A stretch of DNA of 64,000 bases from Mongoliitalea daihaiensis. Lineage in GTDB: Bacteria > Bacteroidota > Bacteroidia > Cytophagales > Cyclobacteriaceae. The stretch is taken from positions 127,501 through 191,500 of the forward strand of contig NZ_CP063779.1 of the NCBI RefSeq assembly GCF_021596945.1, in the 5' to 3' direction. This document shows positions 1 through 9,479 of the stretch, piece after piece (the stretch's first letter is position 1; every line of letters starts with the position of its first letter). The position numbers and the translations under genes were made by a program. The notes beneath the pieces were generated by a model. The model did not search any database. It had not been told where the DNA came from and saw nothing but the letters and a program-made list of their open reading frames with translations.

Positions 1-408
<408 letters not shown>

Positions 409-596
409 AAGTTAGTTCCGACTTATATTCCTATAGTCATTTTTATTCCTATAAGATCCCAGGTTTTTTGCTGTTTAAATTTCTTTCATTCGTCCAATAC
501 TTCAAAGAACTTCTCTATCACTTTCGATAGTTCGTAAGTAGCCTTCACCACTCATCTTGCACTCTTAAATCTTTTCTGTTTTCCCGAACAGGATTG

Positions 597-626
597 CAAA
601 GGTAAGAAGAATATTTTTTAAGTCAA
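597..626 (-). promoter_or_regulatory. rRNA operon promoter (Bacteroidota -33/-7 type)
   Basis: Read on the minus strand there is TTG at 626-624 and TACCTTTG at 604-597, separated by 19 bases. This matches the Bacteroidota primary sigma consensus (-33 TTG, -7 TAnnTTTG). It sits about 190 bases upstream of the mature 16S end, a normal leader length for an rRNA operon. The 409-596 stretch is the transcribed leader; I see no gene in it. Confidence 0.7.
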
Positions 627-740
627 CAATCCGTGATGGATTTTTTTGGACTTTAATCTAAGTCTCTGAAAATGTGAATTTTTATTTTTTTTTAAACTCC
701 AATTTATTTTCAGATAACAAAACTTCAAACGCTGTAGAAG

Positions 741-768
741 AAAAAACCCTACCATTTGTAGGGTTTAA
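741..768 (-). terminator. Intrinsic terminator after tRNA-Arg
   Basis: On the minus strand AAACCCTAC pairs with GTAGGGTTT around a short loop and is followed by a T run. It begins 3 bases after the tRNA-Arg 3' end, so it ends that transcript. Confidence 0.85.
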
Positions 769-770
769 AG

Positions 771-844
771 TGACCTCGTCAGGATTCAAACCTGAAACCT
801 CCTGAGCCGTAATCAGGTGCTCTATTCAGTTGAGCTACGAAGCC
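771..844 (-). tRNA. tRNA-Arg (anticodon ACG)
   Basis: A 74-base cloverleaf folds on the minus strand. The acceptor arm GGCTTCG pairs with CGAGGTC (with G-U pairs), discriminator A. The anticodon stem CCTGA/TCAGG holds the loop TTACGGC, giving anticodon ACG. The T-arm contains GGTTTGAATCC. The CCA end is not encoded. An intrinsic terminator follows directly. Confidence 0.95.
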
Positions 845-1017
845 ATTTGGGACTGCAAAAGTAATGAGGGAATTCTAATTTCCAAAAATAAATGCAGATG
901 TTTTTTTTGAAATTTTTTTAATGTTTGAACCACTTAAGAATAATTAAGATAAAAGAAACCCAATTAATAAGATGTTTTTCTAATTTAGGGCCCGAATTCA
1001 AATCAATTATAGCTTTC

Positions 1018-1761
1018 ATGAAAAAATTACTCTTGTTCATATGTACCCTAGGAACATTTTTTACCACTGTAGCCCAAGAAGAAGAACGTACGAGAACCCC
1101 CATAGGTGGAAGACCAGATCTTAAAGGTGACTTGTTTGTAGAGTTTGGTTTAAATGTACTCAACAACCGTCCTTCTGAACTCAACACTCGATTGATGCGC
1201 TCCCGTACATTTAATGCTTACTATCAATTGCCAATCAATTTATTTGGCGAAGGGTCTGGATTCACATTCAATCCTGGTTTAGGCCTTGGTGTAGATAAAT
1301 TTAACTTCACCAATAGAAGGAACTTATTCAATAATCCTGAGGTAGGACCTAACTCCAGTAGATTACTAGATGTGACGACAGTATATGGAGAGGATATTAC
1401 CGTACAAAGCAACAATTTTACTGTAACTTACTTTGATGTTCCACTGGAATTCCGCTATCATTTCAACACTAGAAATTATAATAAGAGTTTTAAAATTGCG
1501 TTAGGAGCAAAAGTAGGATATGCGCTCAAGGCTCAAACCAAGGTTCGTTTTTCAGATGAAAATGAGTTGACGAGACAGATAAAAGATAGGCAATCTTTCG
1601 GGATAAATCCTTTCCGCTACGGAATATATACTAGAATAGGTTCCGGAGGTTTTAATGTATGGGCACACTACGCATTGAACTCCTTGTTTGAAGCAGATTT
1701 GGGTCCTTTTGGGACAGAGGCTTCCCAATTTAATTTTGGTATATCTGTAGCACTATTTTAA
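1018..1761 (+). CDS. Outer-membrane beta-barrel protein
   Basis: A 247-residue protein whose first ~20 residues (MKKLLLFICTLGTFFTTVAQ) form a classic Bacteroidota signal peptide; I therefore start at 1018 and not at the upstream in-frame codon at 925. The rest alternates polar and hydrophobic residues, with glycine- and aromatic-rich strands and a terminal phenylalanine (ISVALF), as expected for an outer-membrane barrel inserted by BamA. It resembles the PorT/OMP_b-brl families in size and style, but I cannot name a specific family. It is convergent with the PAP2-like gene and shares a terminator with it. Function unknown. Confidence 0.75.
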   Translation: MKKLLLFICTLGTFFTTVAQEEERTRTPIGGRPDLKGDLFVEFGLNVLNNRPSELNTRLMRSRTFNAYYQLPINLFGEGSGFTFNPGLGLGVDKFNFTNRRNLFNNPEVGPNSSRLLDVTTVYGEDITVQSNNFTVTYFDVPLEFRYHFNTRNYNKSFKIALGAKVGYALKAQTKVRFSDENELTRQIKDRQSFGINPFRYGIYTRIGSGGFNVWAHYALNSLFEADLGPFGTEASQFNFGISVALF

Positions 1762-1769
1762 AAACATCG

Positions 1770-1794
1770 AAACCGGCTTAGTCCGGTTTTTTTT
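1770..1794. terminator. Bidirectional intrinsic terminator
   Basis: AACCGG pairs with CCGGTT around a short loop, followed by eight T on the plus strand and preceded by an A run. It ends the barrel gene from the left; the stop codon of the leftward PAP2-like gene lies within the T tract, so it probably serves both convergent transcripts. Confidence 0.75.
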
Positions 1795-2410
1795 ATATCA
1801 AATAATAAAGTGGGAAAAAGTTAAGTGCGAACCCTAACAAAAAGCCAGCAATAACTTGGTGCGGTGTATGTGCATTTAAGTACAGTCTACTTGATGCTAC
1901 CAGCCCATTCAATAAAACAATTCCTATCAGATAATTGACCAATTGCAATTGAGGTGCCTTAAACGCAAAAGCACTTACGACTCCTAAAAAACCTGCCATC
2001 GCTACCATGTGTGCACTGATTTTCCAAAAATAAGTGACTGTAGTGAGCAATACTAGTGCAATCGTGATGATGGATAGCAAAAACACCAACGGAGGAGAAG
2101 CCTGAAGCTTGAGATGGAAAAAATAAGTTGCCATCATATACAAAACGGACACAGATACGAATGGAAGAAACCTATCCTCTTTTTCCGGCAATTGAAATGA
2201 GGGGATTAACTTAGACCAACGCATGGCCATCAAGATCATCATTGGGATAACCAATGTTGTCAACGCTACTGCGGAAAGCACCTGATTGAATTCGTAAGCA
2301 GGAATTTTTAGCCAAAAAGAGGCCTTGGTCGCTACAAATAAAATGATGAGCGTTGGTATGACCAACGGCTGCAGTAAATAGGATACGATTAGGGCACCTT
2401 TTTTTGCCAA
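1793..2410 (-). CDS. PAP2-like integral membrane protein
   Basis: A 205-residue protein with about six hydrophobic segments. Near the C-terminus SRLYLNAHTPHQVIAG resembles the third PAP2 phosphatase motif (SRx5HxxxD), and KISAHM stands where the second motif (SGH) would be. The acidic residue of motif three appears to be Q, so phosphatase activity is doubtful. The start is TTG at 2410, two bases after the rpoN stop; an AAGGAG-like sequence lies about 8 bases upstream of it, inside the rpoN end. It is co-transcribed with rpoN. Role unknown; a lipid-phosphate function is inference only. Confidence 0.65.
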   Translation of the reverse strand: MAKKGALIVSYLLQPLVIPTLIILFVATKASFWLKIPAYEFNQVLSAVALTTLVIPMMILMAMRWSKLIPSFQLPEKEDRFLPFVSVSVLYMMATYFFHLKLQASPPLVFLLSIITIALVLLTTVTYFWKISAHMVAMAGFLGVVSAFAFKAPQLQLVNYLIGIVLLNGLVASSRLYLNAHTPHQVIAGFLLGFALNFFPLYYLI

Positions 2411-2412
2411 TT

Positions 2413-3870
2413 TTATAACTCCTTCCTTAATCTAGCCACCGGAATCTGGAGCTGCTCTCTATATTTGGCAACCGTCCTTCTGGCAATGTTATAACCCTTA
2501 TCATTTAATAATTTCACAAGTTTGTCATCCGAAAGCGGTTTTCGCTTATCCTCGTGATCCACCATTTCTTGCAACACACTTTTGACTTCTTTGTTTGAAA
2601 CATCTTCTCCAGAATCAGTCGCTATTCCCTCAGAGAAGAAATATTTGAGTGGATAAATTCCAAACTCTGTTTGAATAGACTTGCTGTTAGCGACTCTGGA
2701 AACCGTAGAAATATCCATTTCAATCTTCTCAGCAATGTCCTTTAGGATCATGGGTTTTAGTTTGGTTTCATCACCTTCATAAAAAAACTCGGTTTGATAA
2801 TCCAAAATAGCTTGCATAGTCCGCAGAAGGGTTTGTTGGCGTTGCTTGATCGCATCAATAAACCACTTGGCAGAATCTAATTTCTGCTTGACAAAACTGA
2901 CAGTTTCTTTGAGCTTTTTATCTTTCTTATCACTCTTATCGTAGGCATCAAACATTTCTGAATACGAACGCGAAACCCTCAGTTCGGGAGCATTCCTTGA
3001 ATTAAGCGTAATCTCCAACTTTCCATCGGTATTTGTCAAAATAAAGTCTGGGATAATGTATTGGGTTTTCACCAAACCATCAGATACCCCTCCTGGCTTT
3101 GGGTTCAGTCGAGTGATCATATTGACAGCATCTTTCAACAGTTCATCCTCGATATCCAATCTTTTTTGGATTTTATCGTAATGCTTTTTCGTAAACTCAT
3201 CAAAATTATCTGCTACTATTTTAATGGCTGTTTGCACGACAATATCCTCCGGATGCTCTTTTCGTTCCATTTGAATAAGCAGACACTCCTGCAAGTTTCT
3301 AGCCGCAATTCCTGCCGGGTCAAAGGATTGGATCTTGCGCAATATCTCTTCAACTTCATCAATATCTGATTCGATATTCTGACCAAAAGCTAGGTCATTG
3401 ATAATGGCCTCTAGGTCTCTGCGGATATATCCATCATTTTCTATACTGCCAATCAACTGAAGTCCAATCAATTTTTCCCGCTCATTGAGTTTCAAAAAAC
3501 CTAACTGACTGATTAATTGCTCTTGCAAGGAAACTCCACTAGACAGGGGAATATCACGATCATCATCGTCCTGCAAATAATTCCCATCTCCTTGCATTTT
3601 GTACCCCCCATAATCCTCACTGAGATAGTCATCTATATTGATATCCTTATCTTGTTCCCCTTCATAGGAGTCCTCAAAATTATCTCCATAATCCTCCTCT
3701 CCCGCCTTCGGGTCTTCTTCCCTTCCTTCTTCCAAGGCTGGATTAATTTCCAACTCCTCCTCTACCCTAGCCTCTAATTCAGCAGTAGGTACTTGCAACA
3801 GCTTGATAAACTGAATCTGCTGCGGAGAAAGTTTTTGAGAAAGTATCTGACTTAAATGTAATTTCTGCAT
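2413..3870 (-). CDS. rpoN: RNA polymerase sigma-54 factor
   Basis: A 485-residue RpoN. Region I at the N-terminus is glutamine- and leucine-rich (LSQILSQKLSPQQIQFIKLLQ begins it), followed by a long acidic linker at about residues 50-110, the core-binding domain, a helix-turn-helix, and the RpoN box ARRTVAKYRE at about residues 463-472, which reads the -24 element. All family domains are present and the length is normal. The neighbour order asnS / rpoN / membrane protein is common in Bacteroidota. Sigma-54 needs AAA+ activators, none of which is in this window. Confidence 0.97.
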   Translation of the reverse strand: MQKLHLSQILSQKLSPQQIQFIKLLQVPTAELEARVEEELEINPALEEGREEDPKAGEEDYGDNFEDSYEGEQDKDINIDDYLSEDYGGYKMQGDGNYLQDDDDRDIPLSSGVSLQEQLISQLGFLKLNEREKLIGLQLIGSIENDGYIRRDLEAIINDLAFGQNIESDIDEVEEILRKIQSFDPAGIAARNLQECLLIQMERKEHPEDIVVQTAIKIVADNFDEFTKKHYDKIQKRLDIEDELLKDAVNMITRLNPKPGGVSDGLVKTQYIIPDFILTNTDGKLEITLNSRNAPELRVSRSYSEMFDAYDKSDKKDKKLKETVSFVKQKLDSAKWFIDAIKQRQQTLLRTMQAILDYQTEFFYEGDETKLKPMILKDIAEKIEMDISTVSRVANSKSIQTEFGIYPLKYFFSEGIATDSGEDVSNKEVKSVLQEMVDHEDKRKPLSDDKLVKLLNDKGYNIARRTVAKYREQLQIPVARLRKEL

Positions 3871-3927
3871 AGTATTTCTTAGAAGAATATTCGCGCACTC
3901 AAATGGTCCTATTTACTTGCGATGATT

Positions 3928-3935
3928 CAAATTTA
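3928..3935 (-). promoter_or_regulatory. Putative -7 element upstream of rpoN
   Basis: TAAATTTG on the minus strand matches TAnnTTTG and lies 58 bases before the rpoN start. No clear -33 TTG was seen at the right spacing, so support is partial. Confidence 0.4.
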
Positions 3936-4046
3936 GGAAATAAGAAGTATTTTTTGATAAAAAGCGTATTATATCGTTTTTTTGCATTCCCTACGAAGGC
4001 AAGACCTCACGTAAGCATTTAATTTAAGCTTTTAAAAACCAAGAAT

Positions 4047-5498
4047 ATGGCGTTCAACAAACGAGTGAAAATACAAGAGCTCTTTACCCAAAATCAAGAG
4101 GGCAAGGAGATTGTACTAATGGGTTGGGTAAGGACCAAACGAAGCAATAAAAATGTTTCTTTTATCGCACTCAATGACGGGTCTACGATCAAAAACTACC
4201 AAATCGTAGCCGATCCTAACAAAATCGATGAAGAACTCCTCAAAAAAGCTACCACTGGGGCTTGCTTGAAAATTACGGGTACTGTGGTGGCTTCCCAAGG
4301 TGCTGGGCAATCTACAGAGTTGGTAGCATCGCAGATAGAAGTCCTAGGCGAAGCTGATGCCGAAAAGTATCCCCTGCAGCCTAAAAAACACTCTTTAGAA
4401 TTTTTAAGAGAAATCGCTCACTTACGAATGCGAACCAATACCTTTGGTGCTGTCTTCAGAGTAAGGCATGCCTTGGCTTTTGCTGTACATAAGTATTTTA
4501 ACGATAAGGGCTTTTTCTATATCCATACGCCTATCATCACTGCTTCAGATGCAGAAGGTGCAGGGGAGACCTTCAAGGTGACAACCTTGGATTTGAAAAA
4601 CCCTCCCTTAAATGAAGATGGATCGATCAACTACAAAGAAGATTTCTTTGAGCGCGAAACCAATCTAACCGTATCTGGACAGTTGGAAGGTGAGTTGGCG
4701 GCTATGGGATTGGGTGAAATCTATACCTTTGGACCAACATTTCGTGCAGAAAATTCCAATACTGCTCGTCACTTGGCGGAATTTTGGATGATCGAGCCGG
4801 AGATGGCATTTTACGATGCAGAAGATAACCAAAATCTGGCCGAAGACTTCCTAAAGTATGTCATCAACTATGCCTTGGAAAACTGTCAGGATGATTTGGA
4901 GTTCTTAGACAAAAGAGCAGCTGAGGAGGAAACTTCCAAAAAAGCAGATCAACGGTCCGAAATGGGACTATTAGAGAGGTTACAGTTTGTGGTCACCAAC
5001 GAATTCCAAAGACTGACATACACGGAGGCTATCGGTATCCTTAAGAATTCGAACCATAACAAGAAAAAGAAATTCCAGTATGTAGTAGAAGATTGGGGCG
5101 TAGACCTACAATCCGAGCATGAAAGATACTTAGTGGAAAAACATTTCAAAAAGCCAGTTATTTTAACAGACTATCCAAAAGAAATCAAGGCATTCTACAT
5201 GCGCCAAAACGATGATGGTAAGACTGTCGCTGCAATGGACATCTTATTCCCAGGCATTGGTGAAATTGTGGGTGGTTCACAGCGAGAAGAGCGCTTAGAT
5301 AAATTGACCCAACGCATGGAAGAGATGCATATCCCAACCGAAGAAATGTGGTGGTATTTGGATACCCGTAGATTCGGGGCTACCCCACATGCCGGCTTTG
5401 GTTTGGGATTTGAGCGCTTGGTTCTATTTGTGACGGGTATGGGCAATATCAGAGATGTCATCGCCTTCCCAAGAACTCCCGGACACGCGGAGTTTTAA
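4047..5498 (+). CDS. asnS: Asparaginyl-tRNA synthetase
   Basis: A 483-residue class II aminoacyl-tRNA synthetase that charges tRNA-Asn. The N-terminal OB-fold anticodon-binding domain (about residues 15-105, with [20 protein letters not shown]) is followed by the catalytic domain. Motif 2 is visible in [20 protein letters not shown] and motif 3 in [12 protein letters not shown] near the C-terminus. An insert in the middle of the catalytic domain ([20 protein letters not shown] region) is usual for bacterial AsnRS. It is divergent from rpoN. Confidence 0.97.
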   Translation: MAFNKRVKIQELFTQNQEGKEIVLMGWVRTKRSNKNVSFIALNDGSTIKNYQIVADPNKIDEELLKKATTGACLKITGTVVASQGAGQSTELVASQIEVLGEADAEKYPLQPKKHSLEFLREIAHLRMRTNTFGAVFRVRHALAFAVHKYFNDKGFFYIHTPIITASDAEGAGETFKVTTLDLKNPPLNEDGSINYKEDFFERETNLTVSGQLEGELAAMGLGEIYTFGPTFRAENSNTARHLAEFWMIEPEMAFYDAEDNQNLAEDFLKYVINYALENCQDDLEFLDKRAAEEETSKKADQRSEMGLLERLQFVVTNEFQRLTYTEAIGILKNSNHNKKKKFQYVVEDWGVDLQSEHERYLVEKHFKKPVILTDYPKEIKAFYMRQNDDGKTVAAMDILFPGIGEIVGGSQREERLDKLTQRMEEMHIPTEEMWWYLDTRRFGATPHAGFGLGFERLVLFVTGMGNIRDVIAFPRTPGHAEF

Positions 5499-5514
5499 AA
5501 GCCCTTATAATAAA

Positions 5515-5536
5515 TCCCCCAAACTCTTCTGGGGGA
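5515..5536. terminator. Terminator-like hairpin after asnS
   Basis: TCCCCC pairs with GGGGGA around a 10-base loop between two convergent genes. It lacks a clean T run on the plus strand, so it is a weak call. Confidence 0.45.
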
Positions 5537-5546
5537 CTTGAATCAC

Positions 5547-6158
5547 TTATAAAATCGTCTCAACTCCAACCTCTAAATCAGCTAGATTGGAAAATTCGAT
5601 ATTTGCCAACTTATGATTAGTTAATATTTTTTTAACTCGTTCTGTAATAACTATACCCCAATGATTCTGAGGAAGAAAAAAGTCAGAACCATCCCAGGAA
5701 TCCATATCAGGATAAACACCTTTATAATATTTACATAAAGGGCCAGTTGAAACTAGTCTTCTCTCAATAACCTCACTTTTTTTATAATCTATTGACCCGC
5801 TTCTACCTACAATCGAAAACCCATGGTATAAATTTTGAATCTTATCGCCAGTTTCATCAAAAATGTCAACAGGAAATGATTTCCAACCAGTAAGATTATT
5901 CTCTTCCAAAATAAGCTTCATACGATCCGAAATCAAAAACAACACACCCCAACCAGTGCCCACTAGGTCACAATGTCTTTTTCCTGAAACATGTTTGAAT
6001 TTAATTGGAAATTTAAACGATTCAAATTGCCCCTCCAACAAAAGCATTGCATGTGTTTTCCCCTGATCATAAACATCCCCTTTCAAATCTATAGAATTTA
6101 CTATAAATGAATTAGATGACAACTTGGTAAATAAATAATAAAGGTTTTCAAAAATCAT
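5547..6158 (-). CDS. Probable immunity protein (Imm11/DUF1629-like)
   Basis: A 203-residue soluble alpha/beta protein. The C-terminal half reads like the Imm11/DUF1629 class: a conserved W-D-G-S-D-F-F at about residues 156-162, then a region ending GIVITERVKKIL and a final helix and strand. It has no signal peptide, so it would act in the cytoplasm. It lies 33 bases downstream of the nuclease-toxin gene on the same strand, the usual place for a cognate immunity gene. The family name is from memory of motif layout and should be treated as tentative; the immunity role follows mainly from position. Confidence 0.6.
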   Translation of the reverse strand: MIFENLYYLFTKLSSNSFIVNSIDLKGDVYDQGKTHAMLLLEGQFESFKFPIKFKHVSGKRHCDLVGTGWGVLFLISDRMKLILEENNLTGWKSFPVDIFDETGDKIQNLYHGFSIVGRSGSIDYKKSEVIERRLVSTGPLCKYYKGVYPDMDSWDGSDFFLPQNHWGIVITERVKKILTNHKLANIEFSNLADLEVGVETIL

Positions 6159-6191
6159 TTTTCTATTTTTAATATAATTGTGGCAAAATCT

Positions 6192-7034
6192 TTAAAATAA
6201 AACGGCAATCCCATATTTAGCCATTTCAGTTCTAGCAAAATTAAGAATTTGATTCGTAGTTGCATTCGGGTTATTAGCAATAAATATTCTCCAAGCTTGA
6301 TTATAAGCATATGCAGTTGACTGGTGAGAAGCTGTAGGCCACCAAGTGCCATAGCTTGGATTATGCACGTTTATTCCTTTTGAAGTAAAAAAACTAGAAA
6401 ACTCACTAGTCTGTGGAAAAACATGATGCGCTTGCGCACCTGAAGGATTCATTCCAGTCTTCAGTGTCAAATTCGACCTAAAATTATTTGAAGTAAATGA
6501 TTTAAATACTACATTATTATTTTGAGTTGCATATCTTGAAAAAAGCTGAAATGTCTTGTTTCTAGCAATTGTAGTTAAATTTGGATTCCATATACCCAAG
6601 GTTAATATCATCCCAACGTTATCAATACTAAAAATATTCATCATAAAAAGGCCTTTTTGGCGCAAATAAAAATTGTTAACAAGAATATTTATTTCGCTTA
6701 CATCACCTACTTTAAGACCAGGGGTAGTTAAAAGTTCTTCAATTATATTCACAAAGTCCCTTCCACCATGTGTCCTCAAATAGTCTAACTGTGCTCTTCT
6801 TCTATCCTCTGGATTTGTTACTGGAAACGGAATACAATCAGATGCAAAATTATTAGTATGGTCACAGACTCCGTTAGAGGTCCCAGAGCCACCTCCCGTT
6901 GAGCCAAAAGCTCCAGATCCTGGCCCGCCACCTCCTGAACCTTCGCCACTCGGACCTGATGGGTTGGGATGGGTTGGCCAATTTGCGCCTCCACTACCAC
7001 CCGATAAATCTATCGGATTATGACAGCTTATCAC
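6192..7034 (-). CDS. Polymorphic toxin C-terminal part, HH nuclease-like (SitA/DUF2380-like)
   Basis: A 280-codon frame from GTG at 7034. Residues 10-55 are a glycine/serine/proline linker. The C-terminal ~90 residues carry AQAHHVFPQ (His203-His204), GINVHN (His224), a further His237 and a helical tail NPNATTNQILNFARTEMAKY. This layout resembles the HNH/AHH-type nucleases of Myxococcus SitA lipoprotein toxins (DUF2380). The frame is the same as that of the lipoprotein gene just upstream; a single TAA at 7046-7044 and three codons separate them. So this is probably the toxin tip of one ancestral lipoprotein-toxin gene. It may be silent if not translated separately; the GTG start is weak. Confidence 0.6.
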   Translation of the reverse strand: MISCHNPIDLSGGSGGANWPTHPNPSGPSGEGSGGGGPGSGAFGSTGGGSGTSNGVCDHTNNFASDCIPFPVTNPEDRRRAQLDYLRTHGGRDFVNIIEELLTTPGLKVGDVSEINILVNNFYLRQKGLFMMNIFSIDNVGMILTLGIWNPNLTTIARNKTFQLFSRYATQNNNVVFKSFTSNNFRSNLTLKTGMNPSGAQAHHVFPQTSEFSSFFTSKGINVHNPSYGTWWPTASHQSTAYAYNQAWRIFIANNPNATTNQILNFARTEMAKYGIAVLF

Positions 7035-7043
7035 AAAGATTGA

Positions 7044-7739
7044 TTAAAAAGAATTTACAGCTCCATCTGATGAAGTTCCATAATATGGATAATCAATCCA
7101 ACTTCCGGAACATGTCATTAACATATTTTCAGTGGCCATCCGCTTGCTAGGTTCTTCTGTCTTGTATTCAAGTGTTTTCACAATCAACCCATCTTCGACC
7201 TCAAAGCTTCTTAAATGCACCTCTGAAAAAGTAAATAGATCAATCCGTCCCGACCAATCTGAAGGAATCACATGGTAAGTCATTCCCTCGGATTTTTTAC
7301 CATAACTAAAATATCTCGCTACCCATATCGAGTAGCCAATTTCAGAGTTGGTATGTTCGACAAATAAAAGTGCCTCTTCTACTAATTCTGAGCTAGCACC
7401 TCCATATTTTTCAAAAAAATCAACAGGAACAATGCCACTCAAATTCTTAATGTTAACCTCGATTACCTTACGACCATCAGGAAACGAATATTCAGAAAAA
7501 TTTGACCAATCAGGTTCTTTATCAAAAAATGGCAAAATTAAATCTTTGCTGAATTCTCTATGATAAGGGTTGCTTTTATGAACTTCCAGTAAGTTTTTAT
7601 TAGTTTCAAACCATCCTTTTACTTTGGCTATTTCATTAATCTCTACAATGCTTTCAGGTGCTAGTTGCACAGCATCATCAATACACGAACCTAATAAGAA
7701 AGTAATAAGAAAATATAATGATAAACACGAGGGTTTCAA
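7044..7739 (-). CDS. Lipoprotein carrier module upstream of toxin domain
   Basis: A 231-residue protein beginning with a hydrophobic signal segment and a lipobox-like LLGSC, so it is probably exported and lipidated. The start is TTG at 7739; the frame is open to 7817 but has no ATG. The body is mixed alpha/beta with no domain I recognise. It ends in MLMTCSGSWIDYPYYGTS, a cysteine- and aromatic-rich segment of the kind found just before glycine-rich linkers in toxin-delivering lipoproteins. The next frame downstream continues in register after one stop codon. It likely serves as the delivery or anchoring part of the toxin. Confidence 0.6.
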   Translation of the reverse strand: MKPSCLSLYFLITFLLGSCIDDAVQLAPESIVEINEIAKVKGWFETNKNLLEVHKSNPYHREFSKDLILPFFDKEPDWSNFSEYSFPDGRKVIEVNIKNLSGIVPVDFFEKYGGASSELVEEALLFVEHTNSEIGYSIWVARYFSYGKKSEGMTYHVIPSDWSGRIDLFTFSEVHLRSFEVEDGLIVKTLEYKTEEPSKRMATENMLMTCSGSWIDYPYYGTSSDGAVNSF

Positions 7740-8237
<498 letters not shown>

Positions 8238-9431
8238 TCAACCTACATCCACCACCTTAATCCTACGAATCAAAGGCAAACAAAGCAAGCTCAGCACGAT
8301 AGCAATATAACCCACTTTCTCAAAATTCAGCAATTCCCCATTCACCCCTTCAGCTAATATCATTCCTGCCAAAAAAGAAGCCGCTCCGGCAGCTAATTGC
8401 TGTACGGCGGAGTTGAAACTGAGGAAGCTCCCCCTGTTTTCGGGACGGGCAGTCCCTGTAATCAACGCTGCTGCGGGTACCATTCGCCCATTACTGGTGA
8501 TAAAAAAGAATGTAGATACCAATAATACATAAGGAATTGGAGTGACTCCTAGATGAGTAATAATCCCAATAGGAATTACATTCAAGGTCATAAATACCGT
8601 AAAGACTTCTACCTTACCATAGCGATCAGTCAATTTACCTACCCAAGGAGAGGTGAAAATGGTCAGCAGTCCTCCAAAGATGTAAATATAGGTCAGTTCC
8701 ATGTCCGTAAAACCCACATTGGCCACCATATAAGGGCTTAGAAAGGGGATAATGGTAAATTGTCCCAACATCATCATGATGGTCAAGGTAATTGCCCGCA
8801 TTTGATTGGCATTTCCTGTCACACGTTGGACTACTTGTAAAGGGCTTGGCTTGGCTTTCCCTGTATCAAGATGAGCTGTAATACTTGGAATAAAACGATA
8901 AATCAACGCTAGGATTACTAAAGAAAGACCCGCCAAAAAGAAAAAAGGAGCATGCCAATTGGTCAAACTCGCGATAAACAAGCCAAAAGGAACACCAAAA
9001 ACTGAGGCAACCGAAAATGCTGCCATCACCAAACCCATGGCTCTGCCTCTGCGCTCGTCTGGCACTACATCACCTATAATCGCTAAAATCAATGCAGAAG
9101 TCAATCCTCCAAACACCCCCGATACAATACGAGAAATCAATAAAATCGGATAGTTGGGAGATAATGCGCAGGCGATCGTTCCTAACAAAAATCCAACAAA
9201 TACCCAAAGTAAAATTTTCCTTCGATCGTATTTATCCAAAAAAAATGCCCCTAAAAAACTACTCAACCCCGCACTGAAGGTATAAGAAGATACCAAGAGC
9301 CCAAATGCACTGGGACTGATTTCAAAAATACGCATCAATTGAGGCCCTAAGGGCATCAAAATCATAAAATCTACGATGTGCGTGAAGTTGATGGCTGCAA
9401 GCGTCCAAAGAATCGCTTTTTCCTGTTTCAT
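8238..9431 (-). CDS. MFS transporter, DHA1-like
   Basis: A 397-residue permease with twelve predicted membrane helices. The loop between helices 2 and 3 has FLDKYDRRKILLW, matching the MFS signature (D-K/R-x-D/G-R-R/K), with a second copy GKLTDRYGKVEVF in the C-terminal half. The sequence style is that of the AraJ/YdhP-like DHA1 exporters that expel sugars or small drugs. The substrate cannot be read from sequence. It stands 49 bases from the nnr gene on the same strand and may be transcribed with it. Confidence 0.85.
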   Translation of the reverse strand: MKQEKAILWTLAAINFTHIVDFMILMPLGPQLMRIFEISPSAFGLLVSSYTFSAGLSSFLGAFFLDKYDRRKILLWVFVGFLLGTIACALSPNYPILLISRIVSGVFGGLTSALILAIIGDVVPDERRGRAMGLVMAAFSVASVFGVPFGLFIASLTNWHAPFFFLAGLSLVILALIYRFIPSITAHLDTGKAKPSPLQVVQRVTGNANQMRAITLTIMMMLGQFTIIPFLSPYMVANVGFTDMELTYIYIFGGLLTIFTSPWVGKLTDRYGKVEVFTVFMTLNVIPIGIITHLGVTPIPYVLLVSTFFFITSNGRMVPAAALITGTARPENRGSFLSFNSAVQQLAAGAASFLAGMILAEGVNGELLNFEKVGYIAIVLSLLCLPLIRRIKVVDVG

Positions 9432-9479
9432 AAAATTAATAACTGCTAGAACAACTTGATGATACTAAGAAAAGTTCTC

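Noticed and set aside
925-1017. Extended N-terminus of the barrel protein from 925
   Set aside because: It would hide the clear signal peptide starting at 1018.
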